Source: a virus. Taken from it: DNA of 25,592 bases. Numbering within the stretch: position 1 is the first letter of the stretch; every line of letters begins with the position of its first letter. The position numbers were made by a program, and so were the translations under genes. Shown here piece after piece: positions 7,396 through 14,210 of this stretch. The notes under the pieces are model-generated. The model was not told where the DNA came from. It made no database searches and worked only from the letters and a program-made list of their open reading frames with translations. Location of the stretch: positions 1-25,592 of IMG/VR virus record IMGVR_UViG_3300025769_000749. One strand, given 5' to 3'.

Positions 7396-7863
7396 ATGAA
7401 GACATATAGACAATTTATATTAGAAGCAAAATTGAGTTGGTGGAATGGTGGTAGACCAAAGGCAAAATCTAAAGAATCAGAACTACGTAGAGAAAGAGAT
7501 GGAAGTCCAGAAGAACAAGTAAAAAGATTCTCTCGATTAAAAAAAATAGAGTCTTCTATTGAAAAAACAGACTCTAGAGAATCTGACACAAAACCTAAAG
7601 AAACTGCAAAACAAAAAAGGCAAAGAACTAATGCAGTAAAAAATACTGGGTATGCTCAAACTGGAAAAAGAGGAAAAGGAACACCTACAAGTAGTGTTGG
7701 AACAGTTTCTGGTGTAAGAAGAAGAACTTTTACCAATATAAGAACAGGTGAAGTTCTTGGACCTGCAGAACCTTCAGATACAAGGACATCAGGAAGATAT
7801 GGCAAGGTTACTGGAGGTAGAGGAACTGGAAAATCTAGATCTTTTGGTGATATTGGAAGATAA
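7396..7863 (+). CDS. Predicted internal capsid protein with capsid-targeting sequence (only plus-strand gene)
   Basis: The 155-residue protein starts MKTYRQFILEAKLSWWNGG. The first ten residues differ from the T4 capsid-targeting sequence MKTYQEFIAE at only two positions, with the predicted gp21-type cut after ILE-10/A. The rest is basic and disordered, rich in Lys, Arg, Ser, Thr and Gly (KRQRTNAVKN, GKRGKGTP, GVRRRTFTNIRTGEVLG, GRYGKVTGGRGTGKSRSFG), which suits a DNA-bound internal protein. It is the only gene in the window on the plus strand and converges with the next gene, with eight bases between stops. A second family member lies nearby at 6533-7144. Confidence 0.75.
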   Translation: MKTYRQFILEAKLSWWNGGRPKAKSKESELRRERDGSPEEQVKRFSRLKKIESSIEKTDSRESDTKPKETAKQKRQRTNAVKNTGYAQTGKRGKGTPTSSVGTVSGVRRRTFTNIRTGEVLGPAEPSDTRTSGRYGKVTGGRGTGKSRSFGDIGR

Positions 7864-7871
7864 TAAATTGA

Positions 7872-8063
7872 TTATATTCTTTTGAGATAGTCCTTCTCTT
7901 TTTGATATGGAACTATCTCACCAGTATAATGTTTCCATCCTTCTTGAATATCTGGAACTAACCATTGGTCAATTCGATAACAATATTTCCAGTTCACAGG
8001 TTGTATACAATTCATCACAACTACCGTCCAGAATGATATAAGATAGTTGAGAATTGTATACAT
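7872..8063 (-). CDS. Small protein with hydrophobic N-terminus
   Basis: The 63-residue product has one hydrophobic N-terminal segment (YTILNYLISFWTVVVMNCI), either a membrane anchor or a signal-like sequence, and an aromatic soluble part (WKYCYRIDQWLVPDIQEGWKHY). The start overlaps the upstream stop as TAATG. This is the last gene of the mazG-linked run, and the convergent plus-strand gene ends eight bases away. No function was recognised. Confidence 0.6.
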   Translation of the reverse strand: MYTILNYLISFWTVVVMNCIQPVNWKYCYRIDQWLVPDIQEGWKHYTGEIVPYQKEKDYLKRI

Positions 8064-8251
8064 TATTCTTCCTTAAGTGCCTCTTCGATTTGTTCATCAA
8101 GACTTACAATTGCTTGACGAATATCAATCACACGTTGTGGAAAAATCGTAGGATCATAAGTATACCCTTTCGTATCAGTAAACAATGACTGACGAACTGC
8201 TGCTGCCTGATAGACAGATAGTTCTAATGTTACTTTTTTATCTTGACTCAT
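8063..8251 (-). CDS. Small acidic hypothetical protein
   Basis: The 62-residue protein consists of a beta-like start (KKVTLELSVYQAAAVRQSLF) and an acidic helix (RQAIVSLDEQIEEALKEE). A strong ribosome binding site (AAAAGGGG) stands 4-6 bases before the ATG. I recall small proteins of this make-up near mazG in T4-like cyanophages, without function. It forms a coupled group with its two neighbours. Confidence 0.65.
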   Translation of the reverse strand: MSQDKKVTLELSVYQAAAVRQSLFTDTKGYTYDPTIFPQRVIDIRQAIVSLDEQIEEALKEE

Positions 8252-8253
8252 AA

Positions 8254-8475
8254 TTACCCCTTTTGTTTTTCTATTTTATCGTAAATTTTTGATATTTCAG
8301 ATTCAAAAAATTTTCTATCTCTCTTTATTTGATCCTGAGTATTAGTTACATAATCGTAATTATGAATATTATTTTTTATAGCATACTCCAATTTATGAAT
8401 ACGAGATTGAAATTTAAGTATTTTAAAATACAATATACCAATTATGCCAATACAAACTCCTATTAAGTATCCCAT
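8254..8475 (-). CDS. Small membrane-anchored coiled-coil protein
   Basis: The 73-residue protein starts at the ATG at 8475, which overlaps the mazG stop (TGATG); the longer reading would need a TTG. It has one N-terminal membrane segment (GYLIGVCIGIIGILYFKIL) and then a charged helix (KFFESEISKIYDKIEKQKG). It is probably an N-in or N-out single-pass protein with a cytoplasmic coiled coil. Function is unknown. Confidence 0.6.
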   Translation of the reverse strand: MGYLIGVCIGIIGILYFKILKFQSRIHKLEYAIKNNIHNYDYVTNTQDQIKRDRKFFESEISKIYDKIEKQKG

Positions 8476-8879
8476 CAAATGTCTCCCTCCTTACGGATTT
8501 CGGAATGTTTTACGGAAAATTCTCCACCAGGATATCGTGATTTGAGTTTATCAACATTCATCTCAATGATATCATCAAGAGAAATATTGAGACCCATACA
8601 TGCCTGTGCAACATACCACATAATATCTCCAAGTTCACGTTTGAGATGAAACAAGTTTTCTTCATTGACAGGTTTACCCTGAAAGATAATCTTCTTTACG
8701 ACTTCAGTAAACTCACCTGCTTCGGCACACATACCAACAGAGGCAGTGAGAAGTCGATGTGTTTCAAATCCTTCTCCACGAAGTTCTTGAATACGATACT
8801 CAAAGGCATCGGCATCTTTACTTGGTTGAGATGTGACGGCATTCACAAACTCAAGATATGCATCAGTGTTTACGGTCAT
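8475..8879 (-). CDS. mazG: MazG-type nucleoside triphosphate pyrophosphohydrolase
   Basis: MazG enzymes hydrolyse (d)NTPs to monophosphates. In cyanophages they have been linked to nucleotide salvage and to lowering host alarmone levels, although their substrate preference is debated. The 134-residue protein holds the all-alpha NTP-PPase signature: E53-A-G-E56 and E82-L-G-D85, which together coordinate magnesium, followed by IMWYVAQACMGLNISL. Length fits the short phage form with one MazG domain. Its ATG overlaps the gp41 C-part stop (ATGA), linking it to the helicase operon. Confidence 0.93.
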   Translation of the reverse strand: MTVNTDAYLEFVNAVTSQPSKDADAFEYRIQELRGEGFETHRLLTASVGMCAEAGEFTEVVKKIIFQGKPVNEENLFHLKRELGDIMWYVAQACMGLNISLDDIIEMNVDKLKSRYPGGEFSVKHSEIRKEGDI

Positions 8880-9298
8880 GAAAATTTAAATCCCTCAAAT
8901 GATTTCTTAGGTCTGTCCTCGTTATTATACTCTTCTTCTTGTCCAGAGTCAAGTATATTATCTTGTGCTGACTGTTCGCAATCATAAAGACGCATCTTGG
9001 AACGATCAATTCCAATCACAAATCTCTTATTGACTACAGTATCATTATACCTATTCTTTAATTGCTTCACCATTATCTGTCCAATCTGTTCAAGTTCCTC
9101 AGTGCTAATAAGGGCAAACATAAGATCAGCAGTAGCAGGGAGACCAAAGGACTCAGAAGTGTCAGTAAGGTCAACATCACTGCTACTATTATGTGTGAGA
9201 ATAGCATTCGCATAGAACAAATGATTTCCAGATACTTCAATATCTATAAGTTCTCTTTCATCAAGTTCTTCAATTTTTAGAATTTTTTTCAGCATCAT
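8876..9298 (-). CDS. 41: DNA helicase gp41, C-terminal part made as a split-intein fusion
   Basis: This gene encodes 37 residues of C-intein followed by the last 103 residues of helicase gp41. The intein part ends in NHLFYANAILTHN, with the terminal His-Asn needed for Asn cyclisation. The extein begins SSSDVDLTDTSESFGLPATA, the conserved C-terminal helicase segment (DLTDTSESFGLPATADLM-AL). Serine is the +1 nucleophile. The start is ATG-ATG at 9298, three bases after the stop of the small ORF upstream, so reinitiation is likely. Joined with the N part and after loss of both inteins the helicase would be about 458 residues, close to T4 gp41 (475). Confidence 0.95.
   Translation of the reverse strand: MMLKKILKIEELDERELIDIEVSGNHLFYANAILTHNSSSDVDLTDTSESFGLPATADLMFALISTEELEQIGQIMVKQLKNRYNDTVVNKRFVIGIDRSKMRLYDCEQSAQDNILDSGQEEEYNNEDRPKKSFEGFKFS
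9188..9298 (-). mobile_element. C-terminal half of a naturally split intein (gp41-1 type)
   Basis: The 37 residues run from MMLKKILKIEELDEREL to FYANAILTHN, containing intein blocks F (LIDIEVSGNHLFYANA) and G (ILTHN, then S). From memory this differs from the gp41-1 C-intein at a single residue (A for D before ILTHN). Confidence 0.93.
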
Positions 9299-9300
9299 TT

Positions 9301-9528
9301 TCAATTCAAAATACCATAACGAAGTTTATAAAAAGCAACTGATTGAGGATAAGTTTCAGTATAATTTGTACTTCTGTGTTTCTTTCCAACAACTAATGTT
9401 TCTGTTCTTGGAGGAGTATAAGAAATCTCATAAAGAAGCATTGTTTTATTATTCTCTTTGAGTTCTTTTACAAATTTCACAATCTCATCAAAGTTCTCAC
9501 CACTAACTTTGAAGTATAACTTACACAT
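9301..9528 (-). CDS. Unknown 75-residue protein lying between the split intein halves
   Basis: This ORF sits exactly between the two fractured helicase genes: one base after the N-part stop and two bases before the C-part ATG. In described fractured genes this spot holds a homing endonuclease. The product here (MCKLYFKVSGENFDEIVKF, then KTMLLYEISYTPPRTETL, then QSVAFYKLRYGILN) has no LAGLIDADG, HNH, GIY-YIG or Vsr-like motif. Predicted strand-helix-strand order suggests a small alpha/beta fold. It could be an unrelated cargo gene, a replacement or the last relic of an endonuclease. Real translation is supported by the tight start/stop packing. Confidence 0.65.
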   Translation of the reverse strand: MCKLYFKVSGENFDEIVKFVKELKENNKTMLLYEISYTPPRTETLVVGKKHRSTNYTETYPQSVAFYKLRYGILN

Positions 9529-9529
9529 A

Positions 9530-11287
9530 CTATTCCTTCACATAAAGACACATACCTTCTTTCAAACCCCCTTTGATATTCACTTCACCATTTTGAGTTG
9601 GGAACAAGTGTTCTTCACTACAAATGATTTCTTTACCATCTTCCAAAGTAATTTTGTAAGATTTCTTTTTAGATTTTGGAAAAACATTTAAAACTTGATT
9701 ATAACCAGTGTTTGAAAGCACCAAATCTCCAACTTGAATATTTGAAAGTTCTTTCATACCTTGCGGTGTTTGAACTTGTGTTTTCAAGTCCAAGCAATAC
9801 CCTGAACGAGTAGTTTGTGTCGCACTAACAATCGGGACCTCGGCTTCTCCAGCCAACCCTCTAAGCTCCTCTGCAATAGATTTAATATAACTATATGAAT
9901 TGACAGACATGCCTGACTTATAACGGGAGGAAGCACATATATTAAGGTAATCAATGAAAATAATATCAGGTCTAAATGACTTCTTAAGTGCAAGCTCACT
10001 AAGAAGTGCTTTAAAATGTCCACTATGTGCAGATGCTGTAGGGTATTCTTTAATTATAAGTGTGCCTTGAGTTTTTGCTGCTAATTTAGTTACTTTATTT
10101 TCAAACGTTGACTTAGGCAAATCTACAATATTCTGAATAGCAACATCTAATAAGTTTGCGTCAATTCGTTCAGCAATTTTCTCTTCTGCCATCTCCATTG
10201 TAATATAGAGAACGTTTTTCCCTTGGAGCAACACGGAGCTAGCAACATGGCACATGAATAAAGACTTGCCGACACCAGTATTATGAGAGGAAACTCCATT
10301 AGTATAATACCTATGATTTGGATGATTTACATTAATATCAACAATAGGTATTTGATTTCCTGTTTTAGATACACTACCAAGTTTATAACCACTCTCGGTT
10401 AAAAAATGCATTATTTTATATTTTTTATAAAGATGCGATGCACTCATCCACCCCAAAGATGTCTGAAATAAATGATCGGCATTACATCTTATAAGTTCAT
10501 CAATGCCATTGATTCTCAAAACATATTCATCATACATTCCTTTGTTAATAAAGAAATTAACTGGAACATATCCATCAGGAGAATCAACTTCTATCTCATA
10601 TCCATTATCAAGTAATGTTTTGATTTCAGCAATTGTTGTTTCTTTTTCAATCCACCAAGAAATCTTCCTAAATCTAATTTTAACTTTGGTTTCTGGATGA
10701 ACACACCCAGCAAGCGCGATAGTAAGAGTTTTATTAGATATACCCCCGCTCGTAATCTTATTAAGGTATTCGAGATCAAATGAAACCTTCTCCTCCTTCC
10801 TGTGATAGTACTCATATCTTTCTTGATAGTTTTCTAAGTAGTCATGTCCAATGTTGTTGTCAAAAGAAACTGCCAGTGCATCAGAAAGAATAGAAGGAAT
10901 CGCATCTCTACTCTTCTTCTCATCATTTCCATCTGCAATATGAATCGATTCCATCAGTGCAAGATAAATCGCACGATCACGACACCACTTTTCGGTAGTG
11001 TCTAATAACCATTCATTATCTACTGGAAGATCCGTAAACGAATTGCAGATATCTCTAGTTTCTTTAATCTCACTCTCGTTTAGATCTGTCCGATTCTCAA
11101 CCTCAATATTTAGTGCTTCGATTGTAATGGCAGAACCATACTTCACAATGAATTGAGTAATCTCCTCAAAGATTACTTTTTCACCTCTTTGCTCAAAATA
11201 TGTTGGTTCTATAAATGGAATGACTTTACGAGAATAATTTTCGTTGCATATTAAGTTTCTGAGAATTGTAGTCTCAATCCGTTCCAT
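9530..11287 (-). CDS. 41: Replicative DNA helicase gp41, N-terminal part, with one internal mini-intein and a C-terminal N-intein
   Basis: gp41 is the hexameric helicase of the T4 replisome. From the ATG at 11287 (chosen because MERIETTILRNLICNENYSR aligns with the T4 gp41 start) the product has 585 residues. Residues 1-194 are the N-terminal domain, 195-336 a mini-intein, 337-497 the RecA-like core with TGVGKS (P-loop), DIIFIDYLN (Walker B) and SATQTTRSGY, and 498-585 an N-intein ending at the stop. The first intein interrupts the Walker A loop (ALAG, then TGVGKS). The second break follows TRSGY, the conserved segment after motif H3. The uvsX stop overlaps the start by 14 nt, so uvsX and gp41 are coupled. 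Confidence 0.95.
   Translation of the reverse strand: MERIETTILRNLICNENYSRKVIPFIEPTYFEQRGEKVIFEEITQFIVKYGSAITIEALNIEVENRTDLNESEIKETRDICNSFTDLPVDNEWLLDTTEKWCRDRAIYLALMESIHIADGNDEKKSRDAIPSILSDALAVSFDNNIGHDYLENYQERYEYYHRKEEKVSFDLEYLNKITSGGISNKTLTIALAGCVHPETKVKIRFRKISWWIEKETTIAEIKTLLDNGYEIEVDSPDGYVPVNFFINKGMYDEYVLRINGIDELIRCNADHLFQTSLGWMSASHLYKKYKIMHFLTESGYKLGSVSKTGNQIPIVDINVNHPNHRYYTNGVSSHNTGVGKSLFMCHVASSVLLQGKNVLYITMEMAEEKIAERIDANLLDVAIQNIVDLPKSTFENKVTKLAAKTQGTLIIKEYPTASAHSGHFKALLSELALKKSFRPDIIFIDYLNICASSRYKSGMSVNSYSYIKSIAEELRGLAGEAEVPIVSATQTTRSGYCLDLKTQVQTPQGMKELSNIQVGDLVLSNTGYNQVLNVFPKSKKKSYKITLEDGKEIICSEEHLFPTQNGEVNIKGGLKEGMCLYVKE
9533..9796 (-). mobile_element. N-terminal half of a naturally split intein (gp41-1 type)
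   Basis: Eighty-eight residues from CLDLKTQVQTPQGMKEL (block A) to GLKEGMCLYVKE and a stop, with block B at ICSEEHLFPTQ. The N-extein ends TRSGY. This matches, from memory, the fast gp41-1 intein first found in ocean metagenomes by Dassa and co-workers, with about five changes in 88 residues. Confidence 0.95.
10280..10705 (-). mobile_element. Continuous mini-intein in the P-loop of gp41
   Basis: A 142-residue insert starts CVHPETKVKIRF (block A) and contains ELIRCNADHLFQT (block B with CNADH). It ends IVDINVNHPNHRYYTNGVSSHN (blocks F and G), followed by Thr as the +1 residue. Between blocks B and F there are only about 45 residues, so no homing endonuclease domain remains. Removing it restores ALAG-TGVGKS, a standard Walker A motif. 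Confidence 0.93.
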
Positions 11288-12293
11288 AAGAGAATTCTTT
11301 TTTCGCGGCAGCATCAAGTTGCTGCATTACTTCTTCTGTAAAATAAACTTCTGGGTCTTTCAGAATTGCCTTAGCATATACTTTTTTAGTCTCACCATTG
11401 ACAGTCATCTCATAACGACCGGCAACGTTCTTCCACATTCCGGCAAGTTCACCTAACTCAAGTAAACCATAATACTTATCAAGACCCCGATGATCATAAA
11501 ATAAACGAATATTGACCTCCTTGTTCTCTTTACTTAGACGTGACTTAGCAGTCTTTGCCTTGATAAGATTTCCAATGACTTCTGTTCCATCTTTTTCTTT
11601 CTTCTTGCTAAGATGAATAATGGTACTGGCAGCATACTTAAGACCACTACCACCTCCCATCTCTTTAGTAGGAACATAAGATCCGATAACGTCATAAGTG
11701 TGGTTGGTAACTATCATTGGAATATTAGCCTGCCCCAACTTGAGTGTCAACATTCTGAAGGCACCCTTAATTAGTTGTGATTTTGTCATGTCACGAACCT
11801 GCTTTTCATTGAGTGCATCAGTAATCTCTTTCTCAGTCGAAAGCATTCCTAAAGAGTCTAGCACAAACATGCAGGGTTTGCGGTCTTCCTCAGGTGATTT
11901 TTGATACATATCCACTGCCTTGAGTGCCTTACTACGGAACTCCTCAACAGTTACTACATTAACCACGGCAAGACGCTTAAGGTCAATTCCTCTGCTTTCT
12001 AAGAGTGACTTATTGACAGCTGCCTCAGTATCAAAATAAAGGCAATATGCATCGGGATTAGTATCCAAGAAGTTCTTGACCACTGCGAGTGAGAAAAAAG
12101 TCTTTCCAGTAGAACTTTCCCCAGCAATTGCAGTGATTTTATTCCCAGAAACACCACCACGGATAGACCCAGATACAAGAGCATTAAAGATGAACGAACC
12201 AGTATCAACGTATGTTTCAGTTTCGTCAATCTCGCTTGCAAGTTTTGTGAAGTCATCTCCAATCTCTTTTACAATCTCGCGTAAGAAGTCCAT
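11274..12293 (-). CDS. uvsX: UvsX RecA-like recombinase
   Basis: UvsX drives strand exchange for recombination-dependent replication and repair. The 339-residue protein has a Walker A motif GESSTGKT (58-65), a Walker B segment CMFVLDSLGML (141-151), and a polar loop around EMGGGSGLKYAASTIIHLSK. The length is slightly below that of T4 UvsX (391 residues), as in cyanophages. It starts nine bases after the HNH gene and overlaps gp41, so it probably shares the promoters at 12761-12846. Confidence 0.95.
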   Translation of the reverse strand: MDFLREIVKEIGDDFTKLASEIDETETYVDTGSFIFNALVSGSIRGGVSGNKITAIAGESSTGKTFFSLAVVKNFLDTNPDAYCLYFDTEAAVNKSLLESRGIDLKRLAVVNVVTVEEFRSKALKAVDMYQKSPEEDRKPCMFVLDSLGMLSTEKEITDALNEKQVRDMTKSQLIKGAFRMLTLKLGQANIPMIVTNHTYDVIGSYVPTKEMGGGSGLKYAASTIIHLSKKKEKDGTEVIGNLIKAKTAKSRLSKENKEVNIRLFYDHRGLDKYYGLLELGELAGMWKNVAGRYEMTVNGETKKVYAKAILKDPEVYFTEEVMQQLDAAAKKEFSYGTD

Positions 12294-12301
12294 AGTCTAA
12301 T

Positions 12302-12733
12302 TTATCTCCTAGTATTATAACCATAAAGTTTGGGAGAAGTCAAGGCCTCCTCCATAGCCATTCTTCGTTTATTCAACCTATATCGTAAGGTTTGGTGCCC
12401 CATACCATATTCTTCTGCCCATTGAGAGATAGTCTTGGTCTGTCCATTATATTCTAGTTTTTTGTTGTTACTTCTATTATTCTCCTGCTCTTTCATAGTG
12501 GCCCATTTACAATTGTCTGGGTAATAACCTCGTTCATTATCTATTCGTTCTATTGTACCACCATCTGGTCTCTCTCCCATATCAGATAAGAAGGTAAGAT
12601 ATCCATTGTCACCCATCCAACCTTCATATATTCCTCTTTTATTATATTCAGGTCTCCACTTGTATCTAGCAACCATCGCAGTCCAACTTATCCAAGTAGG
12701 CGTGTTGGTCTGTCCGTGTTTTACTCTTGGCAT
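12302..12733 (-). CDS. Free-standing HNH homing endonuclease with C-terminal DNA-binding helix-turn-helix
   Basis: The 143-residue protein has the pattern WISWTAMVARYK, then FLSDMGERPDGGTIERIDN, then GYYPDNCKWATMKEQENNR (about residues 14-86). This is the His-Me finger/HNH subtype with D/N and GY-P-N-C-WAT, common in free-standing phage endonucleases. It continues with a NUMOD1-like helix-turn-helix, YNGQTKTISQWAEEYGMGHQ (95-114). It separates gp43 from uvsX. Because the first catalytic residue is Glu-62 rather than His, activity is uncertain. It has its own promoters, so it may have settled next to, or brought, the start of the uvsX/gp41 operon. Confidence 0.85.
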   Translation of the reverse strand: MPRVKHGQTNTPTWISWTAMVARYKWRPEYNKRGIYEGWMGDNGYLTFLSDMGERPDGGTIERIDNERGYYPDNCKWATMKEQENNRSNNKKLEYNGQTKTISQWAEEYGMGHQTLRYRLNKRRMAMEEALTSPKLYGYNTRR

Positions 12734-12755
12734 AATTCTATTGTCGGGGGTAATG

Positions 12756-12763
12756 TATTTATT
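12756..12763 (-). promoter_or_regulatory. Possible late promoter upstream of the HNH gene
   Basis: The minus strand reads AATAAATA, fitting the cyanophage late consensus NATAAATA. It is 23 nt before the ATG at 12733 and overlaps the -10 box of the sigma70-like promoter. Confidence 0.4.
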
Positions 12764-12789
12764 ATATCACAAAATGCGGTCTTACACAA
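12761..12789 (-). promoter_or_regulatory. Sigma70-type promoter P2 for HNH gene, uvsX and gp41
   Basis: On the minus strand the -35 box is TTGTGT (12784-12789) and the -10 box TATAAT (12761-12766), with exactly 17 nt between. The -10 is perfect; the -35 is weak (3/6). Confidence 0.55.
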
Positions 12790-12817
12790 CCCATCGCCCC
12801 CGACCAGTTGTTGCCGC

Positions 12818-12846
12818 ATTATACCACACCTTTAGTTATTTTTCAA
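12818..12846 (-). promoter_or_regulatory. Strong sigma70-type promoter P1 for HNH gene, uvsX and gp41
   Basis: On the minus strand TTGAAA (12841-12846, 5/6 match) and TATAAT (12818-12823, 6/6) are separated by 17 nt, a near-consensus host-type early promoter. It begins just after the gp43 stop. Together with P2 it lies in the 118-base gap, which holds no gene. Confidence 0.7.
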
Positions 12847-12851
12847 GTCCA

Positions 12852-14210
12852 TTATACAAAAAATGATTCAAGGTTTACTTTTTTTTCTGTGCTCCACCCA
12901 ATCGCATCAAGAATAGATTTGAGTGGGTCTAAAAAACTCTTTTCAAATTGTAATTCATAATCTATGTATTTGTCAAGACCGAGTTCATGTGGAAAATCTT
13001 GAATAAATGAAATGACATTCTCCTGAATAATATTTGGTTTCTTCAGATAAATGAACTTGATTTTCTCACCATTATTGATAAGAGAATACTTATTATCAAG
13101 TTTCTTCTCCTTAATATAATGATTGAATAGTAGTGCTCCACGACAATGAATGGGAGTACCTTTAGCATAAATGTCAGAATGAGATTTATACTTTACAACA
13201 TCCGATACTGAACGGGGAAATGCAATCTGCTCCGGAGGAAGTGCCTTGAATTCTTTACGGCAATTATCAATAAAGTCAATTACTTCTTCTTCAGTACCAC
13301 TCATCATTAACTTGAGTCCGTCCTTAATCATCTGACGACATGGTGCCGGTGTAGATGATTTCACTGCCTCAATACCCATCATCTTGAGTTTAGGTTCAGA
13401 ATACTGAACTCCTTCACTATTCCATACATTGAGAATATAACGTTTCTTTGCAGTCCAAATGCCACGTTCTGCAATGTTCTCACGTTTCATAATCATCTTC
13501 TGTTCATATGCCGAAACGTAATCCGCAAGTTCCGTATAAGATTGTTCGATGAATGGTTCCAACTTGTCTTGGCAGATCTTATCAAGTAACTGAACAATCT
13601 TTGTTTTATCGTCAGACTTATTACTAAGAAATTTATCAACAAGAGGTCCCATATTAAGATAGATTGAGTCAGTGTCAGATGCGATGACATAATCGACTTC
13701 CTCAGTTTGTAAAATCTTATTTAGAAATCCATTCATCTTGTTCTCAATCCAACGAATGGAAACCTGACCTGAGAGAGTAATTGCCTCAGCATTCTCAATT
13801 TTAAAATATCTAAAATATTGATTTCCCACGCTTCCGTAAGCAGAATTTAATTGAATCTTGCGAGCCATCTGAATGTTGTTACATCGTGCAATCTCTTTCT
13901 CCAATGCTTTAGTCGGAGTTTTTTCATAATCTTGTTTTGCAATAAGCATCTTCTTCTTATAGATGGTGCGATCCTTGTAAATCTTCTCCATCAATTCGGG
14001 CAGCATACCTTTTACTCTACGATAGAGTGCTCCATTTGCTGTTATAGTAAGATTAACCTTTCTCAAAGGTTCCAAATCTAGATCTTGATTAAGAAGTTTA
14101 TCTACATTAACTTTATTGGAAAGTTCTCTCACTCTCTTAAGTGCATCAAGTTCTTCTGCAATTTCCTCACGGGTCATTTTACGAACATCTTTCCACATAT
14201 CATTGCTCAT
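12852..14210 (-). CDS. 43: DNA polymerase gp43, C-terminal part (fingers, palm motifs B and C, thumb)
   Basis: The 452-residue protein has polymerase motif B KIQLNSAYGSVGNQYFRY (118-135) and motif C SDTDSIYL (178-185), both needed for catalysis. KKRY at the palm-thumb junction and a C-terminal LESFFV tail follow; the tail could be the clamp-binding peptide. The first about 30 residues (SNDMWKDVRKMTREEIAEEL) form a charged helix and belong to the insertion point. The ATG overlaps the HNH frame's stop as ATGA with only a weak ribosome binding site, so translation may depend on coupling. The polymerase must be assembled from this and the 427-residue N part. Confidence 0.95.
   Translation of the reverse strand: MSNDMWKDVRKMTREEIAEELDALKRVRELSNKVNVDKLLNQDLDLEPLRKVNLTITANGALYRRVKGMLPELMEKIYKDRTIYKKKMLIAKQDYEKTPTKALEKEIARCNNIQMARKIQLNSAYGSVGNQYFRYFKIENAEAITLSGQVSIRWIENKMNGFLNKILQTEEVDYVIASDTDSIYLNMGPLVDKFLSNKSDDKTKIVQLLDKICQDKLEPFIEQSYTELADYVSAYEQKMIMKRENIAERGIWTAKKRYILNVWNSEGVQYSEPKLKMMGIEAVKSSTPAPCRQMIKDGLKLMMSGTEEEVIDFIDNCRKEFKALPPEQIAFPRSVSDVVKYKSHSDIYAKGTPIHCRGALLFNHYIKEKKLDNKYSLINNGEKIKFIYLKKPNIIQENVISFIQDFPHELGLDKYIDYELQFEKSFLDPLKSILDAIGWSTEKKVNLESFFV

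Noticed and set aside
9301-9528. Homing endonuclease of the split intein
   Set aside because: Position fits but no catalytic motif of any known homing family is visible in the 75 residues.
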